13,623 nucleotides of DNA from an uncultured Syntrophobacteraceae bacterium (GTDB taxonomy: Bacteria > Desulfobacterota > Syntrophobacteria > Syntrophobacterales > Syntrophobacteraceae): NCBI GenBank assembly GCA_937889795.1, contig CALBZH010000204.1, positions 1 to 13,623 of the forward strand. Direction: 5' to 3'. The position numbers and the translations under genes were made by a program. The stretch's first letter is position 1, and each line of letters opens with the position of its first letter. Positions 1 to 8,739 of the stretch are shown piece after piece. The notes under the pieces are model-generated. The model ran no database searches. It was not told the DNA's origin and saw only the letters and a program-made list of their open reading frames with translations.

Positions 1-657
1 AAATTTCAGGTAGCGGGCGGTCAGATCCATGTCGATCGGAAAAGATGTCCCCGCCAGGGCGGCGCTGCCCAGCGGCAGCACATTCGTCCGTATGAGGCAA
101 TCCTCGAATCGCTCTTGGTCTCGGGCAAACATCTCGAAGTAGGCCATGAGGTGGTGAGACAAGAGCACCGGCTGGGCATGCTGCAGATGCGTGAAGCCTG
201 GCATGACAAGTCCGAGGTTCGCCCGAGCCACTCCGAGCAAGGCCGCTTCGACATCAGTCAGGAGAGCCCGGCATTGCTCGAGCACGTCGCGCATGTAAAG
301 CCGCATGTCCAAGCAGATCTGGTCGTTACGGCTTCTGGCCGTATGGAGCTTTCCGCCCACCTCACCGACCTTTTGGATCAGTCGCTGCTCGACAGCCATG
401 TGGATGTCTTCCTGAGAGGCATCCATCGCCAGCTCACCCCGCTCAATCTCCCTCAGGATCTCTCCCAGTCCTTCCACAATTCGATTGGCGTCGTCATGGG
501 AAATGATCTGGCATTCGGCCAGCATGCGGCAATGGGCAATACTTCCTTCGATGTCGAAGCGGAACAGGCGAGAATCGAAATGGATGGAGGCCGTGTAGTC
601 CTCCACCTGTCGGTTCGTGGGCTGCTCGAAACGACCTTGCCAAGGCTTGTCAGCCAT
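1..657 (-). CDS. argH: Argininosuccinate lyase, N-terminal part (runs off the left edge)
   Basis: Last enzyme of arginine synthesis: it splits argininosuccinate into arginine and fumarate in the cytoplasm. The first 219 residues are present, beginning MADKPWQGRF at an ATG at 655-657; the reading frame is open to base 1. Family motifs visible are KLHTARSRNDQ (about 103-113), which forms part of the substrate site, and TxLQHAQP-type THLQHAQP (156-163) with the conserved histidine region. The late flexible loop carrying the catalytic serine lies outside the window, so completeness cannot be judged. It is last of the visible arg genes and is separated from argG by 78 nt, the widest gap among the arg genes. 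A purine-rich AAGGGA lies about 11 nt before the ATG. No promoter or terminator stands out in the gap, so it is probably co-transcribed. Identification is very secure. Confidence 0.97.
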   Translation of the reverse strand, partial: MADKPWQGRFEQPTNRQVEDYTASIHFDSRLFRFDIEGSIAHCRMLAECQIISHDDANRIVEGLGEILREIERGELAMDASQEDIHMAVEQRLIQKVGEVGGKLHTARSRNDQICLDMRLYMRDVLEQCRALLTDVEAALLGVARANLGLVMPGFTHLQHAQPVLLSHHLMAYFEMFARDQERFEDCLIRTNVLPLGSAALAGTSFPIDMDLTARYLKF

Positions 658-735
658 AAAGATCCATTCCCTTCACAGGTACCCTAGCGTGCTAACTGGC
701 GACCCTGACCTCGAATCAGAGCCTCCGCGGGTGCG

Positions 736-1941
736 TCATCCCAAGCTCTTCTGGACCAGTGCGCCAATGCGAAGTCTCAGACCGTGGAGGCGGATGAACC
801 CCGTGGCATCGTCCTGACGATACACGTCGTCTTCCTCGAAGGTCGCAAAGCTGGTCTGATAGAGGGATCTCGCGGATTTGCGTCCAACCGTCTGGCACGT
901 ACCCTTGTAAAGTTTCAATCGGGCGGTCCCCCAGACGTTTTCCTGCGCCAGGTCCATCATGCTTTGCAGGAGCTTCATCTCCGGCGAATACCAGAAGCCA
1001 TTGTAAATGAGCGTCGAATATTGGGGGATCAGGGAGTCGCGAATGTGCATGACCTCCCGGTCCATCGTGATGGACTCGACGGCTTGGTGAGCCGCCCTGA
1101 GAATCGTCCCACCAGGAGTCTCGTAGACGCCGCGCGACTTCATGCCCACGAAACGATTTTCGACCAGATCCACTCTCCCGATGCCATGCCTGCCACCGAT
1201 GGCGTTGAGCTCCTGAAGCAGCTTCGCCGGGCTCAAACGACGACCGTCCAGAGCCACCGCATTGCCCGCCTCGAATTCGATCTCGACAACCTGGGGGGTG
1301 TCAGGCGCCTCCTCAGGGTCCGTGGTCAAGGTGAACATCCTGGAATCGGGCTCCAGCCAGGGATCCTCCAGGATGCCGCCCTCGTAGCTGATGTGAAGCA
1401 TGTTCCGGTCGGAGCTGTACGGCTTTTCCTGGGTCACGGGCACAGGAATACCATGTTTCTTGGCGAAATTGACCAGCGCCGTTCTGGACCGAAGGTCCCA
1501 TTCCCGCCAAGGGGCAACGATCTTGAGACTGGGGTTGAGGGCAGTGTAGGTCAGCTCGAAGCGGACCTGGTCGTTTCCTTTACCCGTCGCCCCATGACTG
1601 ACGCCGTCCGCCCCCTCTTCCTCGGCGATGCGCACCTGATGTTTGGCGATGATCGGGCGCGCAATGGACGTTCCGAGCAGATACTGGCCTTCATAGATAG
1701 CGTTGGCGCGGAATGCGGGGAAAACGAAGTCCCTGACAAATTCTTCGCGGAGGTCCTCGATGCGTGCCTTGACGGCGCCCGTGGCCAGTGCTTTGGCTTC
1801 CAGCCCGTCGAGCTCCTCTTCCTGACCGAGGTCGGCTGCGAACGCCACCACCTCACACTGATAGGTCTCGATCAGCCACTTAAGAATGACCGATGTGTCA
1901 AGCCCTCCGGAATAGGCCAGTACCACTTTGTTGATCTTCAT
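736..1941 (-). CDS. argG: Argininosuccinate synthase
   Basis: Joins citrulline and aspartate, using ATP, to give argininosuccinate, the substrate of the neighbouring argH product. The protein has 401 residues, the usual length for the bacterial enzyme. The N-terminal nucleotide-binding PP-loop SGGLDTS is at 11-17. Further family signatures are the [13 protein letters not shown] stretch (84-96), [13 protein letters not shown] (117-129) and [12 protein letters not shown] (183-194). The ATG at 1939-1941 is preceded by GAGGAG (complement of 1954-1959) at a rather long 12-nt spacing. The start leads directly into the family-typical [13 protein letters not shown], so it is well placed. The argF stop lies 24 nt upstream, consistent with co-transcription. 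Nothing is truncated or missing. Confidence 0.98.
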   Translation of the reverse strand: MKINKVVLAYSGGLDTSVILKWLIETYQCEVVAFAADLGQEEELDGLEAKALATGAVKARIEDLREEFVRDFVFPAFRANAIYEGQYLLGTSIARPIIAKHQVRIAEEEGADGVSHGATGKGNDQVRFELTYTALNPSLKIVAPWREWDLRSRTALVNFAKKHGIPVPVTQEKPYSSDRNMLHISYEGGILEDPWLEPDSRMFTLTTDPEEAPDTPQVVEIEFEAGNAVALDGRRLSPAKLLQELNAIGGRHGIGRVDLVENRFVGMKSRGVYETPGGTILRAAHQAVESITMDREVMHIRDSLIPQYSTLIYNGFWYSPEMKLLQSMMDLAQENVWGTARLKLYKGTCQTVGRKSARSLYQTSFATFEEDDVYRQDDATGFIRLHGLRLRIGALVQKSLG

Positions 1942-1965
1942 GGGTCGTGCGTTCTCCTCAATCGA

Positions 1966-2886
1966 TTAAGATTTTCCGGTCATCAGCCATTCAAGCAAGG
2001 CCATCTGCAGATGCAGACGGTTTTCCGCCTGGTTGAAAACAACAGACCGCGGCCCTTCCATGACGTCATCCGTGATTTCTTCTCCGCGGTGTGCGGGCAG
2101 GCAATGCATCACGACGGCGTGCGCCGGCGCGCATGCGAGGAGCTCCGCATTGACCTGGTAGGGTTTGAAAACGCCCTTCCTGGCTTCGGATTCCGCCTCC
2201 TGCCCCATGCTGGCCCACACATCCGTGTAGATCACGTCAGCCGACCGCACGGCTTCCTTGGGATCGCCGGTCAGCTTGACCTTGGCGATGCCTTGGCGCT
2301 CGGCCCGCTCGATGACCTTGGGGTCCGGTTGGTAGCCGGGCGGGCAGGCCAGGGTGACGGTGAATCCCAAACGGGCAGAGGCGTTGATCCAGGAATGGGC
2401 CACGTTGTTGCCGTCCCCGACCCAGGCGACGTGGATCCCATCGATGGAGCCCAGCTCCTCCTCAACCGACACCAAATCGCTCAGGACCTGGCAGGGGTGA
2501 AACCAGTCGGTCAGGCCGTTGACAACGGGAACGGTCGCATACCGGGCAAGCTCCTCGACGTCGGACTGGGAATACGTGCGCACCATAACGCCGTCCACAT
2601 AGCGGGAGAGAACGCGACCCATGTCGGACAAAGGCTCATTTCGAGAGATCTGGGTGTCTCCGGCCGTCATGTAGACGCAGTGGCCGCCCAGCCGGTACAT
2701 CGCCACTTCGAAGGACACCCGGGTCCGCGTCGACGGTTTGACGAAAATCATGCCCAGTACCTTACCCGCAAGCGATGGCTGCAGGGATCCCGCCGCCCAT
2801 TCCGCTTTCATGGCCCGGGCTCGGGTGACGAGCTGCCTTATCTCTTCTGCCGAGAGATCCAAGATGGTCAGCAGATCCCGTTTCAT
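1966..2886 (-). CDS. argF: Ornithine carbamoyltransferase
   Basis: Transfers the carbamoyl group from carbamoyl phosphate to ornithine to give citrulline, which feeds the argG product. The protein has 306 residues, a normal length. Motifs in order are the carbamoyl-phosphate loop STRTR (52-56), HPCQ (130-133), the ornithine-site SMG loop in DVWASMGQE (222-230) and the catalytic-cysteine motif HCLPAHRGEE (261-270). The SMG loop and HCLP motif separate it from aspartate carbamoyltransferase. N-acetylornithine carbamoyltransferase is the other alternative, but the ArgB/ArgD context and the ornithine-type SMG loop favour ornithine as substrate. The ATG overlaps the argD stop by four bases (ATGA), so the two are probably translationally coupled. 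GAGGTG five bases before the start lies inside argD. Confidence 0.97.
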   Translation of the reverse strand: MKRDLLTILDLSAEEIRQLVTRARAMKAEWAAGSLQPSLAGKVLGMIFVKPSTRTRVSFEVAMYRLGGHCVYMTAGDTQISRNEPLSDMGRVLSRYVDGVMVRTYSQSDVEELARYATVPVVNGLTDWFHPCQVLSDLVSVEEELGSIDGIHVAWVGDGNNVAHSWINASARLGFTVTLACPPGYQPDPKVIERAERQGIAKVKLTGDPKEAVRSADVIYTDVWASMGQEAESEARKGVFKPYQVNAELLACAPAHAVVMHCLPAHRGEEITDDVMEGPRSVVFNQAENRLHLQMALLEWLMTGKS

Positions 2887-4073
2887 GCGGACACCTCGCG
2901 CAAAACGTCATCCAGGATCTGGATGAGCGCATCGATTTCCGATTGACCGACAACCAGCGGCGGGACAAGGCGCAGCACGGTGTTGTGCGCGCAATTGATA
3001 ATGGCGCCGCGCTCCAGGCACTTGTCGACCACCACCTGGCCCGGCATCGAGAGCTCCGCTCCAACCATCAGGCCTCGACCCCGCACATCGACGATGATGG
3101 GGTGTCGGGCCTGAAGGGCCCGAAGGGACTGCATCAAATAGGCACCCGCTTCCCTGACTCGATCGAGGAACCGGGGCTCGGCAATCAGCTCCAAAACGCG
3201 TCCCGCTGCCGCGGTGACCAAGGGCGTCCCTCCGAACGTCGACGCATGGGTCCCCGGGACGAACGCCCTGGCGACATCATTCGTTGCCAGCATGGCGCCG
3301 ATCGGGAGTCCGTTGCCCAAGGCCTTGGCCAACGTCATGATGTGTGGAGTCACCTCTTCCTGCTCGTAAGCGAAGAGGGACCCGGTCCGGCCCATTCCCG
3401 TCTGGACCTCATCGAACAACAGCAAAAGATCGTGCCGGTCACAGATCTCCCTAAGCGACTTGAGATATCCGGGAGCGGAAAAATTCACTCCGCCTTCTCC
3501 CTGGACAGGCTCCACCATGACGGCGCAGGTCTGAACGGTGATCGCGGCTTCCACGGCGCTCAGGTCGTTGAATCCCACATAGGTGAACCCCTCGACCAAG
3601 GGCTCGAATCCCTTGTGCACCTTCTCCTGACCTGTCGCGGAAAGTGTCGCGAGGGTCCTTCCGTGGAAGGAATCGGTCATCGTAATGATGTGAAAACGGC
3701 CGGGACCGTACCGATCCCGGCTGAACTTCCTCGCCAGCTTGATGGCCGCTTCATTGGCTTCAGCTCCGCTGTTGCAGAAAAACACCTTATCTGCAAACGA
3801 AAGCCGTGTCAATTCCGCCGCCAGCCGGGTTTGAGGCTCCGTATAAAAGAGATTCGAGACATGCACCAGGCGGGCGGCCTGCTCGCAGAGGACCCGGCTC
3901 ACTTCGGGGTGGCAGTGACCGAGGTTGCACACGGCGATGCCAGCGAGGAAGTCTAGATACTCCTTCCCGGTGTCATCCCACAGCCGGCAGCCCTCGCCCC
4001 GCACGAGTGTGAGCGGCAGTCTCGCGTACGTGTTGAAAATGGTGTTCTGGGAGAGGTCCCTGACGTCCGTCAT
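2883..4073 (-). CDS. argD: Acetylornithine aminotransferase (PLP enzyme)
   Basis: A pyridoxal-phosphate class III aminotransferase that converts N-acetylglutamate semialdehyde to N-acetylornithine; relatives often also act in lysine synthesis. I place the start at the ATG at 4071-4073, which gives 396 residues. An AGGAG site lies five bases upstream, and the sequence then follows the family (TYARLPLTLVRGEG). The frame stays open upstream to 4223, but that extension is a serine/arginine-rich out-of-frame reading of argB and should be ignored. Motifs are NSGAEANEAA (101-110) for phosphate binding, SFHGRT (135-140), FDEVQTGMGRTG (220-231) with the cofactor-binding aspartate, and the PLP lysine in LAKALGNGLPIG (Lys250). 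It lies 22 nt after argB and overlaps argF by 4 nt. Position among arg genes supports the arginine role over other class III aminotransferases. Confidence 0.96.
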   Translation of the reverse strand: MTDVRDLSQNTIFNTYARLPLTLVRGEGCRLWDDTGKEYLDFLAGIAVCNLGHCHPEVSRVLCEQAARLVHVSNLFYTEPQTRLAAELTRLSFADKVFFCNSGAEANEAAIKLARKFSRDRYGPGRFHIITMTDSFHGRTLATLSATGQEKVHKGFEPLVEGFTYVGFNDLSAVEAAITVQTCAVMVEPVQGEGGVNFSAPGYLKSLREICDRHDLLLLFDEVQTGMGRTGSLFAYEQEEVTPHIMTLAKALGNGLPIGAMLATNDVARAFVPGTHASTFGGTPLVTAAAGRVLELIAEPRFLDRVREAGAYLMQSLRALQARHPIIVDVRGRGLMVGAELSMPGQVVVDKCLERGAIINCAHNTVLRLVPPLVVGQSEIDALIQILDDVLREVSA

Positions 4074-4078
4074 GTCGA

Positions 4079-4083
4079 CTCCT
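4079..4083 (-). promoter_or_regulatory. Ribosome binding site that fixes the argD start
   Basis: AGGAG on the minus strand, five bases before the ATG at 4071-4073. It lies in the 22-nt gap after argB and decides between this start and the much longer open frame that runs back into argB. Confidence 0.8.
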
Positions 4084-4095
4084 GTATCAGCCTTT

Positions 4096-6366
<2,271 letters not shown>

Positions 6367-6370
6367 GGGC

Positions 6371-6910
6371 TCAGAGCTCCTCGATGGCAAAATCGTTGTT
6401 GGTGTAGATACAGATCGAGGCTGCGATCTTCATGGATTCTTCGGCAATCTCCCGGATGGACAGGGACGAGTGGGTCATCAGGGCGCGGGCGGCCGCGAGG
6501 GCAAAGGGCGCCCCTGAGCCCACCGCGGCGAGTCCGTCGTCGGGCTCGATCACGTCTCCTGTGCCGCTCAAAATGAAGCACTCCTTCCCATCTCCGGCAA
6601 TCAGCAGCGCTTCCAGGCGCCGCAGGGCCCGGTCCAGTCGCCAGTCCTTGGCAAGCTCCACCGCCGCGCGCTTGAGGTTTCCGTTGTATTGCTCGAGCTT
6701 TCCCTCGAGCCGTTCGAAGAGGGTGAAGGCATCCGCCGTCGAGCCCGCAAAGCCGCACAAGATCTTGTCATTGTAGAGTCTTCTGATCTTTCTGGCCTGG
6801 TGCTTCACGACGGTCTCGCCCATCGTCACCTGCCCGTCTCCGGCCATGACAAGACATCCGTCCTTGCGGATGGCAAGGACGGTCGTGCTTCGAATCGGTT
6901 GTTTGCTCAT
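6371..6910 (-). CDS. hslV: HslV, peptidase subunit of the HslUV protease
   Basis: Threonine protease that forms the double-ring chamber of the bacterial proteasome-like HslUV complex. The protein has 179 residues. The nucleophile should be Thr9 in [12 protein letters not shown], exposed by removing eight residues; many homologues lose only the initiator methionine. Conserved blocks are [52 protein letters not shown] and the C-terminal ICIYTN. The ATG at 6908-6910 is preceded by AGGA at five bases. The closely following hslU fits the obligate partnership. The gap to xerC upstream is 91 nt, the widest inside this block, and holds a short inverted repeat. Identification is secure; the processing site is inferred by alignment from memory. 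Confidence 0.97.
   Translation of the reverse strand: MSKQPIRSTTVLAIRKDGCLVMAGDGQVTMGETVVKHQARKIRRLYNDKILCGFAGSTADAFTLFERLEGKLEQYNGNLKRAAVELAKDWRLDRALRRLEALLIAGDGKECFILSGTGDVIEPDDGLAAVGSGAPFALAAARALMTHSSLSIREIAEESMKIAASICIYTNNDFAIEEL
6377..6382 (-). promoter_or_regulatory. Ribosome binding site that decides the hslU start
   Basis: GAGGAG on the minus strand, within the last codons of hslV and 10 nt before the ATG at 6364-6366. It favours that ATG over the in-frame TTG at 6388-6390, which would lie upstream of this site. Confidence 0.7.
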
Positions 6911-7001
6911 CCTGGTCCTAATCTCCTATCTCACTCGGCCTCGATCGCAAGGGACGGGCGATCCGCCGCTTCAGGCTCACCGCATCCGAACCGTGACATG
7001 C
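6911..7001 (-). other. xerC-hslV spacer with a short inverted repeat
   Basis: This 91-nt spacer is the largest gap in the xerC-to-argG block. It contains a perfect 6-bp inverted repeat, GATCGC (6943-6948) and GCGATC (6958-6963), with a 9-nt loop, about 33 nt before the hslV start. I see no run of T after it, so it is not a classic intrinsic terminator. A weak internal promoter cannot be excluded, but no convincing -35/-10 pair is visible. Confidence 0.35.
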
Positions 7002-7964
7002 TCATCGTTTCTGCAGACGACTTCTGGGATGCGCCGCGTCGTAAGTCTTCATCAGTTGGCTCAGCTGCACGTGGGTGTACCGTTGGGTTGTGGAAAGGCT
7101 GGCGTGACCGAGCATCTCCTGAATGGCCCTGAGATCGGCACCCGAATTCAATAGATGGGTTGCGAAGCTGTGACGCAGCCCGTGGGGGCTCAGTTGTTGC
7201 CACAAACCACACCGTTCGAGCTCGGCCCTGAGGAGGCGATGGACGGACCGCGCCGTCAGCCGTCCACCTCGAGCGTTCCGGAAAAGGGGCTGCGCCAGCG
7301 GTTTCGCTCCATGGAATTGCTCATTCAGAACGGTCAGATAGTGCCGGATCGCTTCCAAGGCCTTCTCGCCGATGGGGACGATGCGTTCCTTCTTTCCTTT
7401 GCCAAAGACCCGCACCATGCCCTGAGCGTATAGGAGGTCCGTCTCGTCGAGCCCCACGAGCTCGCTCACGCGCAGGCCGGATGAGTAGGCGCATTCAAAC
7501 ATGGCCCAATTACGGGCTCGCCGCCAGGAGCCTCCAGGCTTGAGAGCCGACTCACGAAGGCCGTTCAGAAAATGAAAGATGGGGTCCACCTCCAGAAAGG
7601 ACGGGAGCTTCTCACGCAGCTTCGGGTGGGTCACGGCTTCCGCTGGATTGTGCCTGCAGTGCCCCTCCTCGACCAGATAGCGAAAGAAGGAACGGAGCGT
7701 CGACAGCTTTCGCGACTGACTGGTTTTCTCCAACTTCGCATGCAGGCCGCTGAGAAAACTACGAATGACGTCCGCGTCGATCTCCGCCACTTCCCAGTCG
7801 CCCCGGTTCCATCGGGAGCCGACCATGCTGGCGAACTGAGCGAGATCGCTCTCGTAAGCTCTCATCGTGTGCGGGCTAAAGGCGCGCTCGCGGCGTAAAT
7901 GGGTGAGGTAAGATTCAACCGCTTCGCTCCACATGAGCGGCTCATTCGGAGATTCATGCTGCAT
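7002..7964 (-). CDS. xerC: Tyrosine recombinase of the XerC/XerD type
   Basis: Site-specific recombinase that in relatives resolves chromosome dimers at dif. The sequence shows an N-terminal SAM-like core-binding domain (about 12-105) and a C-terminal catalytic domain with the full active-site set: Arg165 (SGLRVSEL), Lys189 (GKGKKER), His261 and Arg264 (HGLRHSF), His287 (LGHASL) and nucleophile Tyr296 (RYTH). The C-terminal YDAAHPR segment is typical of XerC. I use the ATG at 7962-7964, giving 320 residues, but no good ribosome site supports it. ATG at 8030, GTG at 8015 and 8003, and ATG at 7934 are in-frame alternatives. Its place directly before hslVU, as in the Firmicutes codV-clpQY order, supports a housekeeping Xer protein over a mobile-element integrase; XerD cannot be fully excluded. 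Confidence 0.9.
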   Translation of the reverse strand: MQHESPNEPLMWSEAVESYLTHLRRERAFSPHTMRAYESDLAQFASMVGSRWNRGDWEVAEIDADVIRSFLSGLHAKLEKTSQSRKLSTLRSFFRYLVEEGHCRHNPAEAVTHPKLREKLPSFLEVDPIFHFLNGLRESALKPGGSWRRARNWAMFECAYSSGLRVSELVGLDETDLLYAQGMVRVFGKGKKERIVPIGEKALEAIRHYLTVLNEQFHGAKPLAQPLFRNARGGRLTARSVHRLLRAELERCGLWQQLSPHGLRHSFATHLLNSGADLRAIQEMLGHASLSTTQRYTHVQLSQLMKTYDAAHPRSRLQKR

Positions 7965-8040
7965 CTGGCTGGCACCGTACCTGCTCTTAAAGTGTGAGCC
8001 CACTGGGAGCGTCACGGTTGTACCCCACATATTCGCAAGA

Positions 8041-8050
8041 AAAATATTTT
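8041..8050. repeat. AT-rich perfect palindrome upstream of xerC
   Basis: AAAATATTTT is a perfect 10-bp palindrome in an otherwise GC-rich region, 77 nt upstream of the preferred xerC start. It could be an operator or simply promoter-associated AT-rich DNA. The base pattern alone does not decide. Confidence 0.4.
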
Positions 8051-8064
8051 CCTAGCATACGAGA

Positions 8065-8083
8065 TCCCTTGATGGCAAAGGGA
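8065..8083. repeat. Inverted repeat upstream of xerC
   Basis: TCCCTT (8065-8070) and AAGGGA (8078-8083) form a perfect 6-bp inverted repeat around a 7-nt loop. No T-run follows on either strand, so it does not look like a terminator. It may be a regulator site or chance. Confidence 0.35.
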
Positions 8084-8200
8084 AAGATGCAGGACGACCG
8101 AAGCCGCGCCGCCCGATTGATGGTTGCCGCTCCTCTGGAAATCATATGGAATGCCGCTATGTTAGGATTACTTTGGCCACGAGTGGGGCGGGCTTACCAT

Positions 8201-8228
8201 TTGACAAGCGGGCAGCTTTCGGCATAAG
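8201..8228 (+). promoter_or_regulatory. Putative sigma70-type promoter for queD
   Basis: A perfect -35 hexamer TTGACA (8201-8206) is followed after 16 nt by CATAAG (8223-8228), which matches four of six positions of TATAAT. Transcription would begin near 8235, leaving a leader of about 50 nt before the TTG start of queD. The -10 overlaps a GCATAA direct repeat (8222-8227 and 8231-8236). No preQ1 riboswitch-like fold is evident in the leader. Confidence 0.55.
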
Positions 8229-8287
8229 GTGCATAACTTGTTGATGACTTAAGCATTTTTCATGATTTCAAGCACTGGAGACCGGCC

Positions 8288-8674
8288 TTGAGCAGAAGGA
8301 TCTATGAGTTGAAGGTTGTGAGCGATTTTGCGGCGGCCCACAATTTGAGAAATTTCCGTGGGAAATGCGAGAATCTTCACGGGCACAACTGGAAGGTGGA
8401 GGTGGTGGTTCGAGGCACGGAGCTGGATTCGAGCGGTGTCGTGCTGGATTTCGCGGAGATCAAGAAGGTGATCCGGGAGCTTCTGAGCGAGCTCGACCAC
8501 CGATACCTGAACGATATTGAGTTTTTCAAAGAGCATAATCCCTCGTCGGAAAATATTGCACGGTACTTGTTCGATAAGCTTGCCGAGCGGCTGAATGGCG
8601 GCAGTCTCTGGATACACAGCGTGTCGGCATGGGAATCGCCGGACGCTTGTGCGACGTATCGATTGGAGTGCTGA
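8288..8674 (+). CDS. queD: 6-carboxy-5,6,7,8-tetrahydropterin synthase (QueD/PTPS family)
   Basis: Converts 7,8-dihydroneopterin triphosphate to 6-carboxytetrahydropterin, the second step toward preQ0 and queuosine in tRNA. The protein has 128 residues, about the usual length. Zinc ligands are His18 (FAAAH), His31 and His33 (LHGHNW); the catalytic cysteine is Cys27 in GKCENLHGH, the arrangement of QueD. Asp70-His71 (LDHRYLN) and Glu116 (WES) complete the active site, and NPSSENIA (84-91) matches the family's substrate loop. The start is a TTG, supported by GGAG at 8277-8280 seven bases upstream and by the correct N-terminus for the family. No other que gene is adjacent. A sepiapterin-type or PTPS-III role is less likely because Cys27 and the spacing match QueD. 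Confidence 0.93.
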   Translation: MSRRIYELKVVSDFAAAHNLRNFRGKCENLHGHNWKVEVVVRGTELDSSGVVLDFAEIKKVIRELLSELDHRYLNDIEFFKEHNPSSENIARYLFDKLAERLNGGSLWIHSVSAWESPDACATYRLEC

Positions 8675-8682
8675 TCGGCTTG

Positions 8683-8711
8683 TGGCCCGGCAGCGAACGA
8701 CCGCCGGGCCA
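8683..8711 (+). other. Strong GC hairpin between queD and the DUF2333 gene
   Basis: TGGCCCGGC (8683-8691) and GCCGGGCCA (8703-8711) form a perfect 9-bp stem with an 11-nt loop, beginning 8 nt after the queD stop. No T-tract follows; instead an AAGGAG ribosome site for the next gene starts 14 nt later. It is therefore more likely an mRNA-stabilising or attenuating element within an operon than a normal intrinsic terminator. Confidence 0.6.
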
Positions 8712-8725
8712 TGAGCACCGAAGAA

Positions 8726-8731
8726 AAGGAG
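8726..8731 (+). promoter_or_regulatory. Ribosome binding site that fixes the DUF2333 gene start
   Basis: AAGGAG, eight bases before the ATG at 8740-8742. The open frame extends upstream to 8629, but that stretch overlaps queD and the hairpin. This site places the true start at 8740. Confidence 0.85.
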
Positions 8732-8739
8732 CCAGAACA

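Larger units (their letters stand above)
7965..8287. other. Divergent intergenic region between xerC and queD
   Basis: These 323 nt separate the two divergent transcription units. They hold an AT-rich patch with a perfect 10-bp palindrome AAAATATTTT (8041-8050), an inverted repeat TCCCTT/AAGGGA (8065-8083), and a sigma70-like promoter reading right (8201-8228). I find no confident minus-strand promoter for xerC, although one is expected here; the AT-rich patch is the likeliest area. An in-frame run on the plus strand from 7994 to 8227 could encode a 46-77 residue peptide, but it lacks a convincing ribosome site and ends inside the queD promoter. I see no tRNA, riboswitch or ArgR-like box. Confidence 0.6.

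Noticed and set aside
784..2946. 720-codon open frame on the plus strand opposite argG and argF
   Set aside because: Antisense shadow of two intact arginine genes, with no recognisable domain.
7002..7964. Integrase of a mobile element
   Set aside because: The protein is XerC-like with the C-terminal YDAAHPR segment and sits before hslVU, a conserved housekeeping order. No attachment repeats, tRNA gene or cargo genes are nearby.
8229..8287. preQ1 riboswitch in the queD leader
   Set aside because: The leader is short and I could not find the preQ1 aptamer sequence or pairing pattern in it.
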